Shown one piece after another: positions 24,893 through 33,429 of a stretch of 64,000 bases of DNA. The position numbers were made by a program, and so were the translations under genes. Under the pieces are notes generated by a model. The model had not been told where the DNA came from, ran no database searches, and saw only the letters and a list, made by a program, of their open reading frames with translations. The DNA is taken from contig CAZVQX010000003.1 in NCBI GenBank assembly GCA_964629735.1, positions 6,805-70,804 of the forward strand, in the 5' to 3' direction. Within the stretch, counting starts at the first letter, position 1. Each line of letters opens with the position of its first letter. This DNA is from CAZVQX01 sp964629735 (lineage in GTDB: Bacteria > Bacillota_I > Bacilli_A > RF39 > UBA660).

Positions 24893-25187
24893 TTGTGTTA
24901 ATGGTGTTAATAGTGTTTTTCCTAGCATAATCTATATATTATTAGCAATATTATTAGTAGTATTGATTATACTAGTATTAAGATTAATTAAGACTTTAGG
25001 GAAAGTTGATCGGGTAGTTGAAGACGTTAATTATAAAGTCAATAAATTAAATGGTGTTTTTGAAATAATTGATACAACAACAGATGCCTTTGTATCATTT
25101 AATGATCGAATAGTTAATTTTTTAACTAATGGTATTGTTAAAATTTTTAAAAAAAACAAAAAGAAAGAGAGGAAATATGATGAGTAA
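24885..25187 (+). CDS. DUF948-like (YtxG-type) membrane protein
   Basis: 100 residues: a membrane helix (about 12-33) followed by a helical region VDRVVEDVNYKVNKLNGVFEIIDTTTDAFVSF, resembling DUF948/YtxG proteins. In Bacillus, YtxG and YtxH are encoded together, as is the case here. Function unknown; general-stress association is known for the Bacillus pair. It overlaps the next gene. Confidence 0.7.
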   Translation: MNNCVNGVNSVFPSIIYILLAILLVVLIILVLRLIKTLGKVDRVVEDVNYKVNKLNGVFEIIDTTTDAFVSFNDRIVNFLTNGIVKIFKKNKKKERKYDE

Positions 25188-25596
25188 AAAGAAAAAAGGA
25201 TTTTGTAGATTTTTAACTGGCATGTTTGTAGGAGCAGGTCTTGGTGTTCTATTTGCACCTAAAAAAGGTAGTGAAACAAGAAAAGAATTAAAAATGAAAT
25301 TTGATGAGTTTATGGATGAGATAAAGCAAATAGATGTTGATGAAGTACGCGAAAATATCGAAACTAAAATTTTTGAAATAAAGATGGAATTAGAAGATTT
25401 AGACAAAGAAAAGATTTTAAAAATTGCCAAGAAAAAAGCAAATGACATTAAAAATATGACAGAAGATTTAGTTGAATATGCAGTAGAAAAAGGAACTCCA
25501 GTTTTAGAAGATATGGCTAACTCTATTCGTGAAAAAGCTATTCAAGTTACAAAAGAAGTACTAGAAAAATTAGAAACAAATGAAAAAGAAGCTTAA
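25180..25596 (+). CDS. YtxH-like protein
   Basis: 138 residues. The N-terminal YtxH signature is clear: a short basic start, glycine-rich hydrophobic helix GMFVGAGLGVLFAPKKGSETRKEL (about 9-33), then a long charged helical region predicted to be coiled. Of the two adjacent ATGs (25177, 25180) the second has better spacing to GAGAGG. The longer in-frame start at 25129 would lie deep in the previous gene. It forms a pair with the DUF948 gene; a strong terminator follows. Confidence 0.8.
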   Translation: MSKKKKGFCRFLTGMFVGAGLGVLFAPKKGSETRKELKMKFDEFMDEIKQIDVDEVRENIETKIFEIKMELEDLDKEKILKIAKKKANDIKNMTEDLVEYAVEKGTPVLEDMANSIREKAIQVTKEVLEKLETNEKEA

Positions 25597-25610
25597 TTGC
25601 TTCTTTTTTT
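25583..25610. terminator. Terminator after the YtxH-like gene
   Basis: AAAAAGAAGC (25583-25592) pairs with GCTTCTTTTT (25599-25608), T run following. It also serves the convergent CBS gene. Confidence 0.85.
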
Positions 25611-26067
25611 ATAAATAAAACTCATTAATGTTTGTTGTGAAATAATCACTATTGTTGGTTATTTCATATATTTTTTTAAAATTTTCAATAATCAATTTGT
25701 CGTTCTCATAATTATTAATAATATCTGATAGTGAAATAATACCTTTAACCTTTTTATTATTAGTTACAATTAACCTTTTTATTTTTTTCTCTCCCATCAA
25801 TTTAATAGCATCTTCAATTTTTTTATTTATATCAATATTTATTATATTTTTTGTAATATAACTTTTTATTGAATTGCTACTTGTTTCATTATTGCTTAAA
25901 CAATTAATAACAATATCACGGTCGGTAATTACTCCAACTATTTTATTATTTTCAACAATAGGAATAAAACCAATATTATAGTCTTGCATTAATTTACTAA
26001 TTTCAAAAATGTTATTATTAATATTTCCTACAATAATATTTTTAGTCATTATATTTTCTAGCATCAT
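25609..26067 (-). CDS. Tandem CBS domain protein
   Basis: About 152 residues made of two CBS repeats: MTKNIIVGNINNNIFEISKLM ... VGVITDRDIV, and ITKNIINIDINKKIEDAIKLM ... VKGIISLSDII. CBS pairs bind adenine nucleotides and act as energy or ligand sensors. There is no attached catalytic domain, so its partner is unknown. The start is chosen at MMLENIM behind AAGGGTGATAAT, rather than the longer in-frame ATG at 26118. Confidence 0.85.
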   Translation of the reverse strand: MMLENIMTKNIIVGNINNNIFEISKLMQDYNIGFIPIVENNKIVGVITDRDIVINCLSNNETSSNSIKSYITKNIINIDINKKIEDAIKLMGEKKIKRLIVTNNKKVKGIISLSDIINNYENDKLIIENFKKIYEITNNSDYFTTNINEFYL

Positions 26068-26138
26068 ATTATCACCCTTAATATTGTTCTCTAAAAATAA
26101 ATTACTATACATATTCATATAATTTTATAGGTGGTATT

Positions 26139-26891
26139 ATGAGAAAAATAAGATTAAGAAAAAAATACAAAATGAAAAAAAGTAATATAATAATAATAAT
26201 AATAACTTTATTAATCATAACTATTTTTTATACTTTTAAATATTTAAATAATATTGTAAGTCCGATTTTAATTAATTATGCTGAAGTTGAAATAAAACGA
26301 TTTTCAAATTTAATTGTTAATAAAGCTATTAGTAATTATATTAATGATGATATTAATGTTGACAATTTATTTATTATAACAAGGGATGGCCAAGATGAAA
26401 TAAAAACAATTGATTTTAATCCTATTATAGTAAATAAATTATTAACAACAATTACTGATTCAGTTCATGTTAATTTAAAAAATATTATAAGAGGGAATGT
26501 TGATAAAATCGATATAATTGATGATTTAGCAGATTATGATGAAAAAAAATTAAAAGATGGTATTATTTTTGAAATACCAGCCGGTGTTGTTTTCAAAAAT
26601 CCACTCTTATCTAATATCGGCCCTAAAATACCAGTCCGTTTAAATTTAAATGGCGAAGTAATTAGTAATATAAACACAAAAGTAACAAATTATGGAATTA
26701 ATAATGCTTTAATGGAAGTAAGTGTTAACATTGAATTAAGTGAGCAAGTAATCCTTCCTTTTTTATCAAAAAAAATTGATTATAATTTAAATGTTCCAAT
26801 TGCCATTAAAATGATTCAAGGAACGGTCCCTAATTATTTCTTTAATGGGATAACGAAAAGTTCACCAAATATCTCTCTTCCTATAGAATAA
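26139..26891 (+). CDS. yunB: Sporulation protein YunB
   Basis: 250 residues with one N-terminal membrane helix (about 15-35) and a conserved extracytoplasmic domain (INYAEVEIKRFSNLIVNKAI; IPAGVVFKNPLLSNIGPKIPVRL; ITKSSPNISLPIE at the end). YunB is a sigma-E gene needed for proper spore formation in Bacillus. Upstream, CATATAAT at 26116-26123 resembles a sigma-E -10, but no convincing -35 is seen. yutD, a neighbour of yunB in Bacillus, lies two genes downstream. Confidence 0.9.
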   Translation: MRKIRLRKKYKMKKSNIIIIIITLLIITIFYTFKYLNNIVSPILINYAEVEIKRFSNLIVNKAISNYINDDINVDNLFIITRDGQDEIKTIDFNPIIVNKLLTTITDSVHVNLKNIIRGNVDKIDIIDDLADYDEKKLKDGIIFEIPAGVVFKNPLLSNIGPKIPVRLNLNGEVISNINTKVTNYGINNALMEVSVNIELSEQVILPFLSKKIDYNLNVPIAIKMIQGTVPNYFFNGITKSSPNISLPIE

Positions 26892-26936
26892 TAGCAATAA
26901 ATATGTTATACTAATCGAGTAAAAGGTGATAAAAAT

Positions 26937-28643
26937 ATGATAAAAAGCCAGAGAAAATTAAATGTAAAAAGATTCGCTATATTGATTTTATTTATCATTG
27001 TATTACTTGTCGCTGTTCCTGCATGTGTGAAAAAAACAGGATCAATAATAAATGAAAAAAACGACAAATTTATTGCTAGCAGTGACATTGAAGTTAAACT
27101 TTATAATGAAAATTTTCAAGAATTAGGAACTGTTGCTAGGGGGATGAAAGTGACTAGTTATAACAGAGTGATAAAAGGGAATGATAAAAGAATTTTCAGG
27201 AAAATTAAATTTAATAAAAAAATATATTTAATTGATGAAAGAAACTTAGTTGATAAACAAAAAGATATTGTTTTAGAAAAAGAGATGTATGTTAGGACAC
27301 CTGCAACCATTTATAAGAGCGAAAAAGATAGCATTATTTTGTCAATGGTAAAAAAAGGTGAAAAATTAGAAATTATCGACTTTGATAAAATAGATAATAA
27401 AGGCTATGTACACAAGTATAAAATAAAATATAATGATGTTGTGGGTTATGTTTACGGTAAATATTTAGTAAATAATAAAGAAATAAGCCTTAAGCATTAT
27501 GATGAAGAAAAAACATATTTAATACATAAAAATAGAGGTAATACTTTAGGTGGTGGCTCAGCTGCTAATTTAGATTTTTATCCAAATGTTAAACCTCAAT
27601 TTTCTCAAAATGTTATGCCAAAAGAAGTTCGTAGTTTATATTTAAATACAGGTGTTATAAATAAAATTGACGAATATATTAAATTAGCTAAAGAATCAAA
27701 TATTAATGCATTTGTAGTTGATATTAAAGATAATATGTCACCAGGTTATGATTCACAAGTTATGAAAAAATATTCGCCAACTAATTATAAATATGCTAAT
27801 AATAGTTTTGATAGTTACAAAGTAGGTATAAAAAAATTAAAGGATGCCGGATTTTATGTAATTGGTAGGATCACCGTTTTTAAAGATTCATATTTTGTAA
27901 AAGATCATCCTGAGAGTGCTATTTCTGATAATAAAACAGGTCAACCATTTCTTCATAACAACTCTTATTGGCCAAGTGCATATGATCGTAAAGTTTGGGA
28001 ATTTAATGTAGAGTTAGCAAAGGAAGCGGTTTTAGAAATGGGATTTAATGAAATTCAATTTGATTATGTGCGTTTTCCAGATCGAGTTTATAAATTAGAA
28101 TTAGACGGATTGATAAATATGAAAAATAAGTATAATGAAGAAAAAGCCCAGGCTATTCAAGGATTTTTAATGTACGCTACTGATGAGATTCATCAATTAA
28201 ATGCATATGTATCTGCGGATGTCTTTGGTGAATCAGCACATAATTATGTTACTGGTTATGGTCAATATTGGGGGGCAATATCTAATGTAGTTGATGTTAT
28301 AAGTGGTATGCCTTATCCTGATCATTTTAATGCATATGAGTACGGTTTTAAAGAAGTTGTTTGGACTGTTCCATATAAACTGCTAAATTTTTGGGGGATG
28401 AATTACGTTGTAAAACGTCAACAAGAAATACCAACGCCAGCAATTGTCAGAACTTGGATTCAAACATATGATACTGGTAAACGTCCTGCTGTTGAATACA
28501 ATAGTGATCGAATTTATGATCAAATTAAGGGATTATACAATGCTGGTTTAACTGGTGGTTTTATGACCTGGAACTCTAGTTCAAGTCTAGCTAAATATAA
28601 AAGCGTATCACCTGCTTTTTTGAAAATAAGTAGGGAGGAATAA
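26937..28643 (+). CDS. Secreted putative glycoside hydrolase (DUF4015/GH13-like) with SH3-like domains
   Basis: 568 residues: signal or anchor helix (about 11-30), two SH3b-like segments (about 45-165), then a TIM-barrel domain of the DUF4015 type (about 210-550). Conserved barrel blocks include INAFVVDIKDNMSPG, YVIGRITVFKDSYF, GFNEIQFDYVRFPD and ADVFGESAH, with acidic residues at strand ends suited to glycan hydrolysis. GGFMTWNSSSSL closes the barrel. It probably acts on cell-wall or capsular glycans outside the membrane. It is followed directly by yutD. Confidence 0.8.
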   Translation: MIKSQRKLNVKRFAILILFIIVLLVAVPACVKKTGSIINEKNDKFIASSDIEVKLYNENFQELGTVARGMKVTSYNRVIKGNDKRIFRKIKFNKKIYLIDERNLVDKQKDIVLEKEMYVRTPATIYKSEKDSIILSMVKKGEKLEIIDFDKIDNKGYVHKYKIKYNDVVGYVYGKYLVNNKEISLKHYDEEKTYLIHKNRGNTLGGGSAANLDFYPNVKPQFSQNVMPKEVRSLYLNTGVINKIDEYIKLAKESNINAFVVDIKDNMSPGYDSQVMKKYSPTNYKYANNSFDSYKVGIKKLKDAGFYVIGRITVFKDSYFVKDHPESAISDNKTGQPFLHNNSYWPSAYDRKVWEFNVELAKEAVLEMGFNEIQFDYVRFPDRVYKLELDGLINMKNKYNEEKAQAIQGFLMYATDEIHQLNAYVSADVFGESAHNYVTGYGQYWGAISNVVDVISGMPYPDHFNAYEYGFKEVVWTVPYKLLNFWGMNYVVKRQQEIPTPAIVRTWIQTYDTGKRPAVEYNSDRIYDQIKGLYNAGLTGGFMTWNSSSSLAKYKSVSPAFLKISREE

Positions 28644-28644
28644 A

Positions 28645-28938
28645 ATGAAAAAATATACTATAAATAATTTTATTTATCAATTAATTGAAGATTATGATAA
28701 TGGTTTTGATTATAATGTTGTTTTAGAAAAAATGACTGATTATTTTAATGATTTTGATTATATTATTGGTGATTGGTCATATGGTAAATTAAGATTAAAA
28801 GGTTTTTGTGATAAAGATAATAAACTATATAAATCAATTAATGATATAAAAAGTAAGGATAAGTATATTCGGGAAATGTGTGCATATAATTCTAAATATT
28901 TTGTTTTAAAAAAGGAAAAAGATAATAAGAAAAAATAA
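28645..28938 (+). CDS. yutD: YutD family protein (DUF1027)
   Basis: 97 residues. The core YDYIIGDWSYGKLRLKGFCD (here FDYIIGDWSYGKLRLKGF) is the hallmark of YutD, with EDYDNGFDYNVVLEKMTDYFNDFD before it and a CAYNSKYFVLKK end. Its function is not known; YutD is widespread in Bacilli. Ribosome site GGGAGG overlaps the end of the upstream gene, so the two are co-transcribed. Lysine-rich tail. Confidence 0.9.
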   Translation: MKKYTINNFIYQLIEDYDNGFDYNVVLEKMTDYFNDFDYIIGDWSYGKLRLKGFCDKDNKLYKSINDIKSKDKYIREMCAYNSKYFVLKKEKDNKKK

Positions 28939-28940
28939 TT

Positions 28941-28993
28941 CAAAGTTATTGTCTAAATAATGGCGAATTAAAATATAGAGATAAATAACTTTG
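28941..28993. repeat. Spaced 10-bp inverted repeat after yutD
   Basis: CAAAGTTATT (28941-28950) and AATAACTTTG (28984-28993) are perfect complements 33 bases apart. They could close a hairpin in the yutD 3' UTR upstream of the terminator. Confidence 0.5.
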
Positions 28994-29000
28994 TGTTAAG

Positions 29001-29032
29001 ATAATCAAAATGAAAATTTTGATTATTTTTTT
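29001..29032 (+). terminator. Terminator of the yunB-yutD region
   Basis: ATAATCAAAAT (29001-29011) pairs with ATTTTGATTAT (29016-29026), followed by a T run. From here to 29169 only AT-rich sequence and the next gene's ribosome site are seen. Confidence 0.9.
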
Positions 29033-29169
29033 GAAGTATTAATAATATACTCATGTATGTGTACTTTACGTTAGCTTGCATTAATTTTATATCAAAAAAA
29101 ATAAAACAATGATATACTGTTGTCATAATAGGCAAATATTATTTTTTTGAATAAGGGTGGTATTATAAT

Positions 29170-30507
29170 ATGGATATAGATTATTGTCGATTATCTAAAG
29201 ATATAAATGAGTTTGGAAAAGATATATTGCAATTAATTAAAGCACAATATGAAAGTTCAATGTCAATTTCGCAACAACAATTTTTGGAAAAATTAACAAC
29301 TTCAGATAATTTTATAGTGATAAATAAACCAAACAGTGAAGATGTTGAGAGGTTTGGTAAATTAAATGATAGTAACCATAATATTCCAAATGCTCCATCA
29401 GCGCATGGTGGTAGGGCCAAAGGCGATGGTAAGATACACATATATCCATATTCACAATCATTTAACAATTGCAATACATATGATGATTATTTAAACTTAT
29501 GTAAAAATCATCTTGTAGTTCACGAAATTTTCCATTATTTTATTAGACCAGATGCGGTGGAAATAAAAAACTCTGAAATATATAATGAATTCAAACATTT
29601 TTTAACTGAAGGATTAGTTCAATATTACACTGAGACATTTTCAAAAGAACATAATTTAGTAATACCTAATTCAAACTATAATTGGAATGTTAAAACAGCA
29701 AAAGACATTTTAAGTGTTTTTCCAAAAGGAACCGATTTGGATAAAATTGTTTTTCAAAAGAATTTTGTTGAAATAATTAATCTGGCCTATAACTATTCAG
29801 GAATAAACTTTGTTAACAATTATATTCAAGAGAAACAAAAATATAATTATTTAGAAACTATTATAATTGAGGCGGGAAGAGAAGCTAATCTAAATGAAAT
29901 TTATGTAAATAAAATTGTCGATTCTAAGATGAGAGCTTACAAGAGTATGTCTAATCATGAACAAATTATTGAAGATTATCAATATCAGATAAGTAAATTA
30001 TTTAAAGATGAAAAATTACTAGCTAAATATAATGAAAAAGTAAAGCAATATAATCCAAAAGCATTTGAAAATTTGCAGAATAAAAAAAAGAAGGTTAAAT
30101 CAGATTTAAATATAAAAGCTAAACAAACCAACACAAATGTAAATTTACACAGAGGGCCACTAAAAAGTGAGTTGCATCTTGTTAAAAAATCAGTTAAGGT
30201 GATTAATGATAAAAAAAATAAAGTAATTATGAAAAAAGAACCTCAAATTTCTAAAAATCAATCGGCAATCACTCATTTAAAACTATATAGAGAAAAATTA
30301 AAAAATACTGAAAAACAAATTAATAATGTAAACAGCAAAAACAATATTATAAAAAAAGAAACGCCCAAAATATTAAAATTAACTAATAATCCCAATAGTA
30401 CAAATAAGGGATTTGTAGATATACTTATTTTAGCAGTTGTAACCGGTTTTGGTTGTGGAATAGGGATTGGTATAGGTTACTTTTTCTATAAAATATGTAT
30501 ATGGTAA
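29170..30507 (+). CDS. Predicted zinc metalloprotease (HExxH) with C-terminal membrane anchor
   Basis: 445 residues. HEIFH (118-122) with a downstream Glu in LTEGLVQYYTE (Glu147) fits a gluzincin-type zinc peptidase. The catalytic part spans about 1-270. It is followed by a lysine-rich, low-complexity linker (about 290-410) and a glycine-rich membrane segment near the C-terminus (VVTGFGCGIGIGIGYFF). No N-terminal signal peptide is visible, so the protein is tail-anchored with the catalytic part probably cytoplasmic, unless exported otherwise. It stands alone between two terminators and has no recognised relatives beside it. Ribosome site AGGGTGG. Confidence 0.7.
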   Translation: MDIDYCRLSKDINEFGKDILQLIKAQYESSMSISQQQFLEKLTTSDNFIVINKPNSEDVERFGKLNDSNHNIPNAPSAHGGRAKGDGKIHIYPYSQSFNNCNTYDDYLNLCKNHLVVHEIFHYFIRPDAVEIKNSEIYNEFKHFLTEGLVQYYTETFSKEHNLVIPNSNYNWNVKTAKDILSVFPKGTDLDKIVFQKNFVEIINLAYNYSGINFVNNYIQEKQKYNYLETIIIEAGREANLNEIYVNKIVDSKMRAYKSMSNHEQIIEDYQYQISKLFKDEKLLAKYNEKVKQYNPKAFENLQNKKKKVKSDLNIKAKQTNTNVNLHRGPLKSELHLVKKSVKVINDKKNKVIMKKEPQISKNQSAITHLKLYREKLKNTEKQINNVNSKNNIIKKETPKILKLTNNPNSTNKGFVDILILAVVTGFGCGIGIGIGYFFYKICIW

Positions 30508-30566
30508 AGCGAAAACTTGATTCAATGAAATATTGAAAGTTTAATAATAAATGATTTTATTAATAG

Positions 30567-30598
30567 ATAAGCAAGACTCAAAAATTGCTTATTTTTTA
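30567..30598 (+). terminator. Terminator after the metalloprotease gene
   Basis: ATAAGCAA (30567-30574) pairs with TTGCTTAT (30585-30592), T run following. Confidence 0.85.
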
Positions 30599-30663
30599 TT
30601 AGTAATATTATAGAAATATAATTATAAAGATGTTATAATTATAATGATTGGAGTAGTGATAGA

Positions 30664-31768
30664 TTGGAATTCCATGAACTAAGAAATATTTATCATAATT
30701 ATTTAATAAGAATTCAAGAGTTATGGAGGGCTCTTTGACTTAGATAACAAGAATGTTGAGTTAAAACAATTAGAAGAAAAGATTAATCAACCTGATTTCT
30801 GGTTAGATAAAAGTAAGAGTGAAAAAATAATAAATAAATTTAATAATCTAAAAAAAACAATTAACTTAGTTTCGTCTTTAAAAGAAATAATTAATAACAA
30901 TTATGAATTGGTTGAGCTTTTAAAAAATGAATATGATAACGAAATAAAAATAATGCTTGAGAGTGATATATTAAAAATTAATAATAATCTAATTGAGATA
31001 GAAAATCTTTTATTACTAGATGGTCCATATGATAAATATGGTGCAATTTTTGAAATCCATTCAGGAGCAGGTGGGACTGAGGCTAATGATTGGGTGGCGA
31101 TGTTGTATCGTATGTATGTGCGATATTTTGAGTCTAAAGGCTATGAAATTGAAATTTTAAATGAACAAAAAGGTGATGAGGCTGGCTTTAAGAATATTTC
31201 ATTATTAGTAAGTGGTGAAAATGTTTATGGTTTTTTAAAAAATGAAGTTGGTGTACACCGATTAATTCGTATTTCTCCTTTTGATTCTAGTAAAAGACGT
31301 CATACTTCTTTTGCGTCTGTTGAAGTTCTCCCTTATTTTAATGAAACGATTAACGTTGAAATTAAAGATAGTGATTTAGTAATTGATGTTTTTAGAAGTA
31401 GCGGTGCCGGTGGGCAATCGGTTAACACAACAGACAGTGCCGTTAGAATTACTCATTTACCAACCAAAATTACAGTAACATGCCAAAATGAGAGAAGTCA
31501 AATTCAAAACAAAGAACGAGCATTAGAAGTTTTGAAAAATAAATTATATAGTTTAGAAAAAGAAAAACAACAAAAAGAGTTAGATAATATTAAAGGTGGT
31601 ATTGTTGCTATAAATTTTGGTTCTCAAATAAGGAGTTATATATTACACCCATATCAAATGGTTAAAGATCACCGTACTAATACAGAAGTTAGTAATGCGT
31701 CAAAGGTATTAGATGGGGATATTGAAGTATTTATTCACGATAACTTAAAGCAAAGGAGTGGTAATTAG
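30664..31768 (+). CDS. prfB: Peptide chain release factor 2 (programmed +1 frameshift)
   Basis: RF2 ends translation at UGA and UAA. The gene is split over two frames: a 24-codon first part starting at TTG 30664, ending at an in-frame TGA (30736-30738), then the +1 frame from 30737. The main part has the SPF-type recognition tripeptide (RISPFDSSKR) and the catalytic GGQ motif (GAGGQSVNTTDSAV). Read through the shift, the product is about 367 residues, normal for RF2. Calling only the long frame would give a truncated protein. It overlaps the ftsE start by one base. Confidence 0.95.
30725..30739 (+). promoter_or_regulatory. prfB autoregulatory +1 frameshift site
   Basis: GGAGGG (30725-30730) acts as an internal Shine-Dalgarno, followed by CT, CTT and the in-frame TGA C. 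This is the standard CTT-TGA-C slippery site: low RF2 lets the ribosome slip forward one base at the stop, raising RF2. Confidence 0.93.
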
Positions 31769-32463
31769 TGGATTTAATAAAGTTAAAAGGCGTTAAAAAG
31801 CAGTATAAAACAGGGGTTACTGCTATCTATGATTTAAATCTTAGCATTAAAAAAGGTGAATTTGTTTTTGTAATAGGTCCGACTGGTTGTGGTAAGTCAA
31901 CTTTGATAAAAATGCTATACCGTGAGGAAAAACCAACATCTGGTAAAATAATTGTTGGTGGTATTGATGTTGCTAAATTAAAAAATAATAAAGTATATAA
32001 ATTAAGAAGACAAATTGGGGTTGTTTTTCAGGACTTTAAGTTGTTAGAAAGATCAAATGTATATGAAAACGTAGCCTTTGCCTTAGAAATATTTGGTTTA
32101 CCTAAGGATGAAATTCATGAAAAGGTTTTAAAGGTTTTAGATTTGGTGGGGCTTAAAAATAAAATTAAAAATTATCCGGATCAATTATCTGGTGGTGAAC
32201 AACAAAGAGTTGCCATCGCTAGAGCTATTGTCAATGGCCCTAAATTATTAATTTGTGATGAGCCAACCGGAAATTTAGATAAAGAAACAAGTATGGAAAT
32301 TATGGAAGTGTTGAAGGCGATTAATGATTTAGGAACAACTATTATTATGGTAACCCATGATCGTGAAATTGTTGAAAAAATGAAAAAACGAGTGATATTA
32401 TTGGATGCTGGTCGTTTACTTAAAGATTATGAGAAAGGAAAGTATATAAATGAAGCTGTTTAG
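31768..32463 (+). CDS. ftsE: Cell division ATP-binding protein FtsE
   Basis: 231-residue ABC ATPase: Walker A GPTGCGKST, Q-loop VFQDF, signature LSGGEQQRVAIARAI, Walker B LLICDEPTGNLD, and H-loop VTHD. With FtsX it transmits signals across the membrane to cell-wall hydrolases; in Bacillus it also acts in sporulation entry. The start is GTG overlapping the prfB stop, with AAGGAG before it. It overlaps ftsX by 14 bases. Confidence 0.96.
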   Translation: MDLIKLKGVKKQYKTGVTAIYDLNLSIKKGEFVFVIGPTGCGKSTLIKMLYREEKPTSGKIIVGGIDVAKLKNNKVYKLRRQIGVVFQDFKLLERSNVYENVAFALEIFGLPKDEIHEKVLKVLDLVGLKNKIKNYPDQLSGGEQQRVAIARAIVNGPKLLICDEPTGNLDKETSMEIMEVLKAINDLGTTIIMVTHDREIVEKMKKRVILLDAGRLLKDYEKGKYINEAV

Positions 32464-33349
32464 AATTTTAGGTAGGAATATAAGAGATTCATTTAAAAGT
32501 GTTTTCAGAAACTTTGCATTATCTATGGCCTCAATATCCTCAATAACTATCACATTAATTGTTGTTGCAATTTCATTAGCGCTATCATATAATGTAAATA
32601 ATTTTGCCACACTAGTTGAAAAGGATGTAACAATAGTTACTTTTATTGAAAACACTGCTACTGATGAAGATTTAGAAAGTTTAGAAGAACAAATTAATAA
32701 ATTAAAATATGTTGAGTCATACGAATTTCAATCGAAAGAAGATATTACGAAAGAAATGATGAAAACTTCTGATATTTTTCAAAAAGTAATGGGGGATTGG
32801 TCACTTGATGAAAATCCTATCCAAAATACATTTTTAGTAAAGGTATCAGAAATTGAAAAAATAGGTGAAGTTGCTAACGAACTAAAACAATTAGATAATG
32901 TATCAGTTGTTAAATATGGTGAAGGAATGGTAGAACAACTAATTAAAGTATTTGGGGTTGTTGAAAGAGTAAGTATAATAATGGTTGTATCTTTGATACT
33001 AGTAACAGCGTTTTTAATTTCAAATACTATTAAAATAGCAATTTTTTCAAGAAGAAGAGAGATTGAAATTATGAGATTAGTAGGGGCTTCAAATTTAAAT
33101 ATAAAAATACCATTCATATTTGAAGGATTATTTTTAGGTTTGTTAGGTTCGATAATACCAGTTATTTTAACTACATATGGTTATGTAGCTTTATATAATA
33201 ATTTTAACGGTCAATTATTTTCCCCATTTATTAAGTTAATAACACCGACACCGTTTATTTATTATATATCGATTATTCTTATTTTAATTGGTGGAATTGT
33301 TGGAATGTTCGGAAGTTGGAGGGCTGTCCGTAAACATCTAAAAATATAA
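32450..33349 (+). CDS. ftsX: Cell division protein FtsX
   Basis: 299 residues: N-terminal cytoplasmic tail, membrane helix near 27-47, an extracellular domain (about 50-165) that normally binds hydrolases or their activators, then three more helices. SRRREIEIMRLVGASN, in a cytoplasmic loop, is the conserved MacB/FtsX coupling motif. Partner of FtsE in the same operon. A terminator follows immediately. Confidence 0.95.
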   Translation: MKLFRILGRNIRDSFKSVFRNFALSMASISSITITLIVVAISLALSYNVNNFATLVEKDVTIVTFIENTATDEDLESLEEQINKLKYVESYEFQSKEDITKEMMKTSDIFQKVMGDWSLDENPIQNTFLVKVSEIEKIGEVANELKQLDNVSVVKYGEGMVEQLIKVFGVVERVSIIMVVSLILVTAFLISNTIKIAIFSRRREIEIMRLVGASNLNIKIPFIFEGLFLGLLGSIIPVILTTYGYVALYNNFNGQLFSPFIKLITPTPFIYYISIILILIGGIVGMFGSWRAVRKHLKI

Positions 33350-33379
33350 CAATCAGATTTATATTTGATTGTTTTTTTA
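33348..33379 (+). terminator. prfB-ftsEX operon terminator
   Basis: AACAATCA (33348-33355) pairs with TGATTGTT (33366-33373), then a T run; the ftsX stop is at its base. Confidence 0.85.
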
Positions 33380-33408
33380 TTGTAATAGTAAATTATAGAT
33401 GTTATAAT
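33380..33408 (+). promoter_or_regulatory. Promoter of the P-type ATPase gene
   Basis: TTGTAA (33380-33385), 17-bp spacer, TATAAT (33403-33408), 21 bases before the ATG. Confidence 0.6.
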
Positions 33409-33429
33409 AATGATGATAGGGGTCATGGT

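Noticed and set aside
30908..31768. prfB as a truncated 286-residue gene
   Set aside because: The upstream frame with the CTT-TGA-C shift site and a good start restores full-length RF2.
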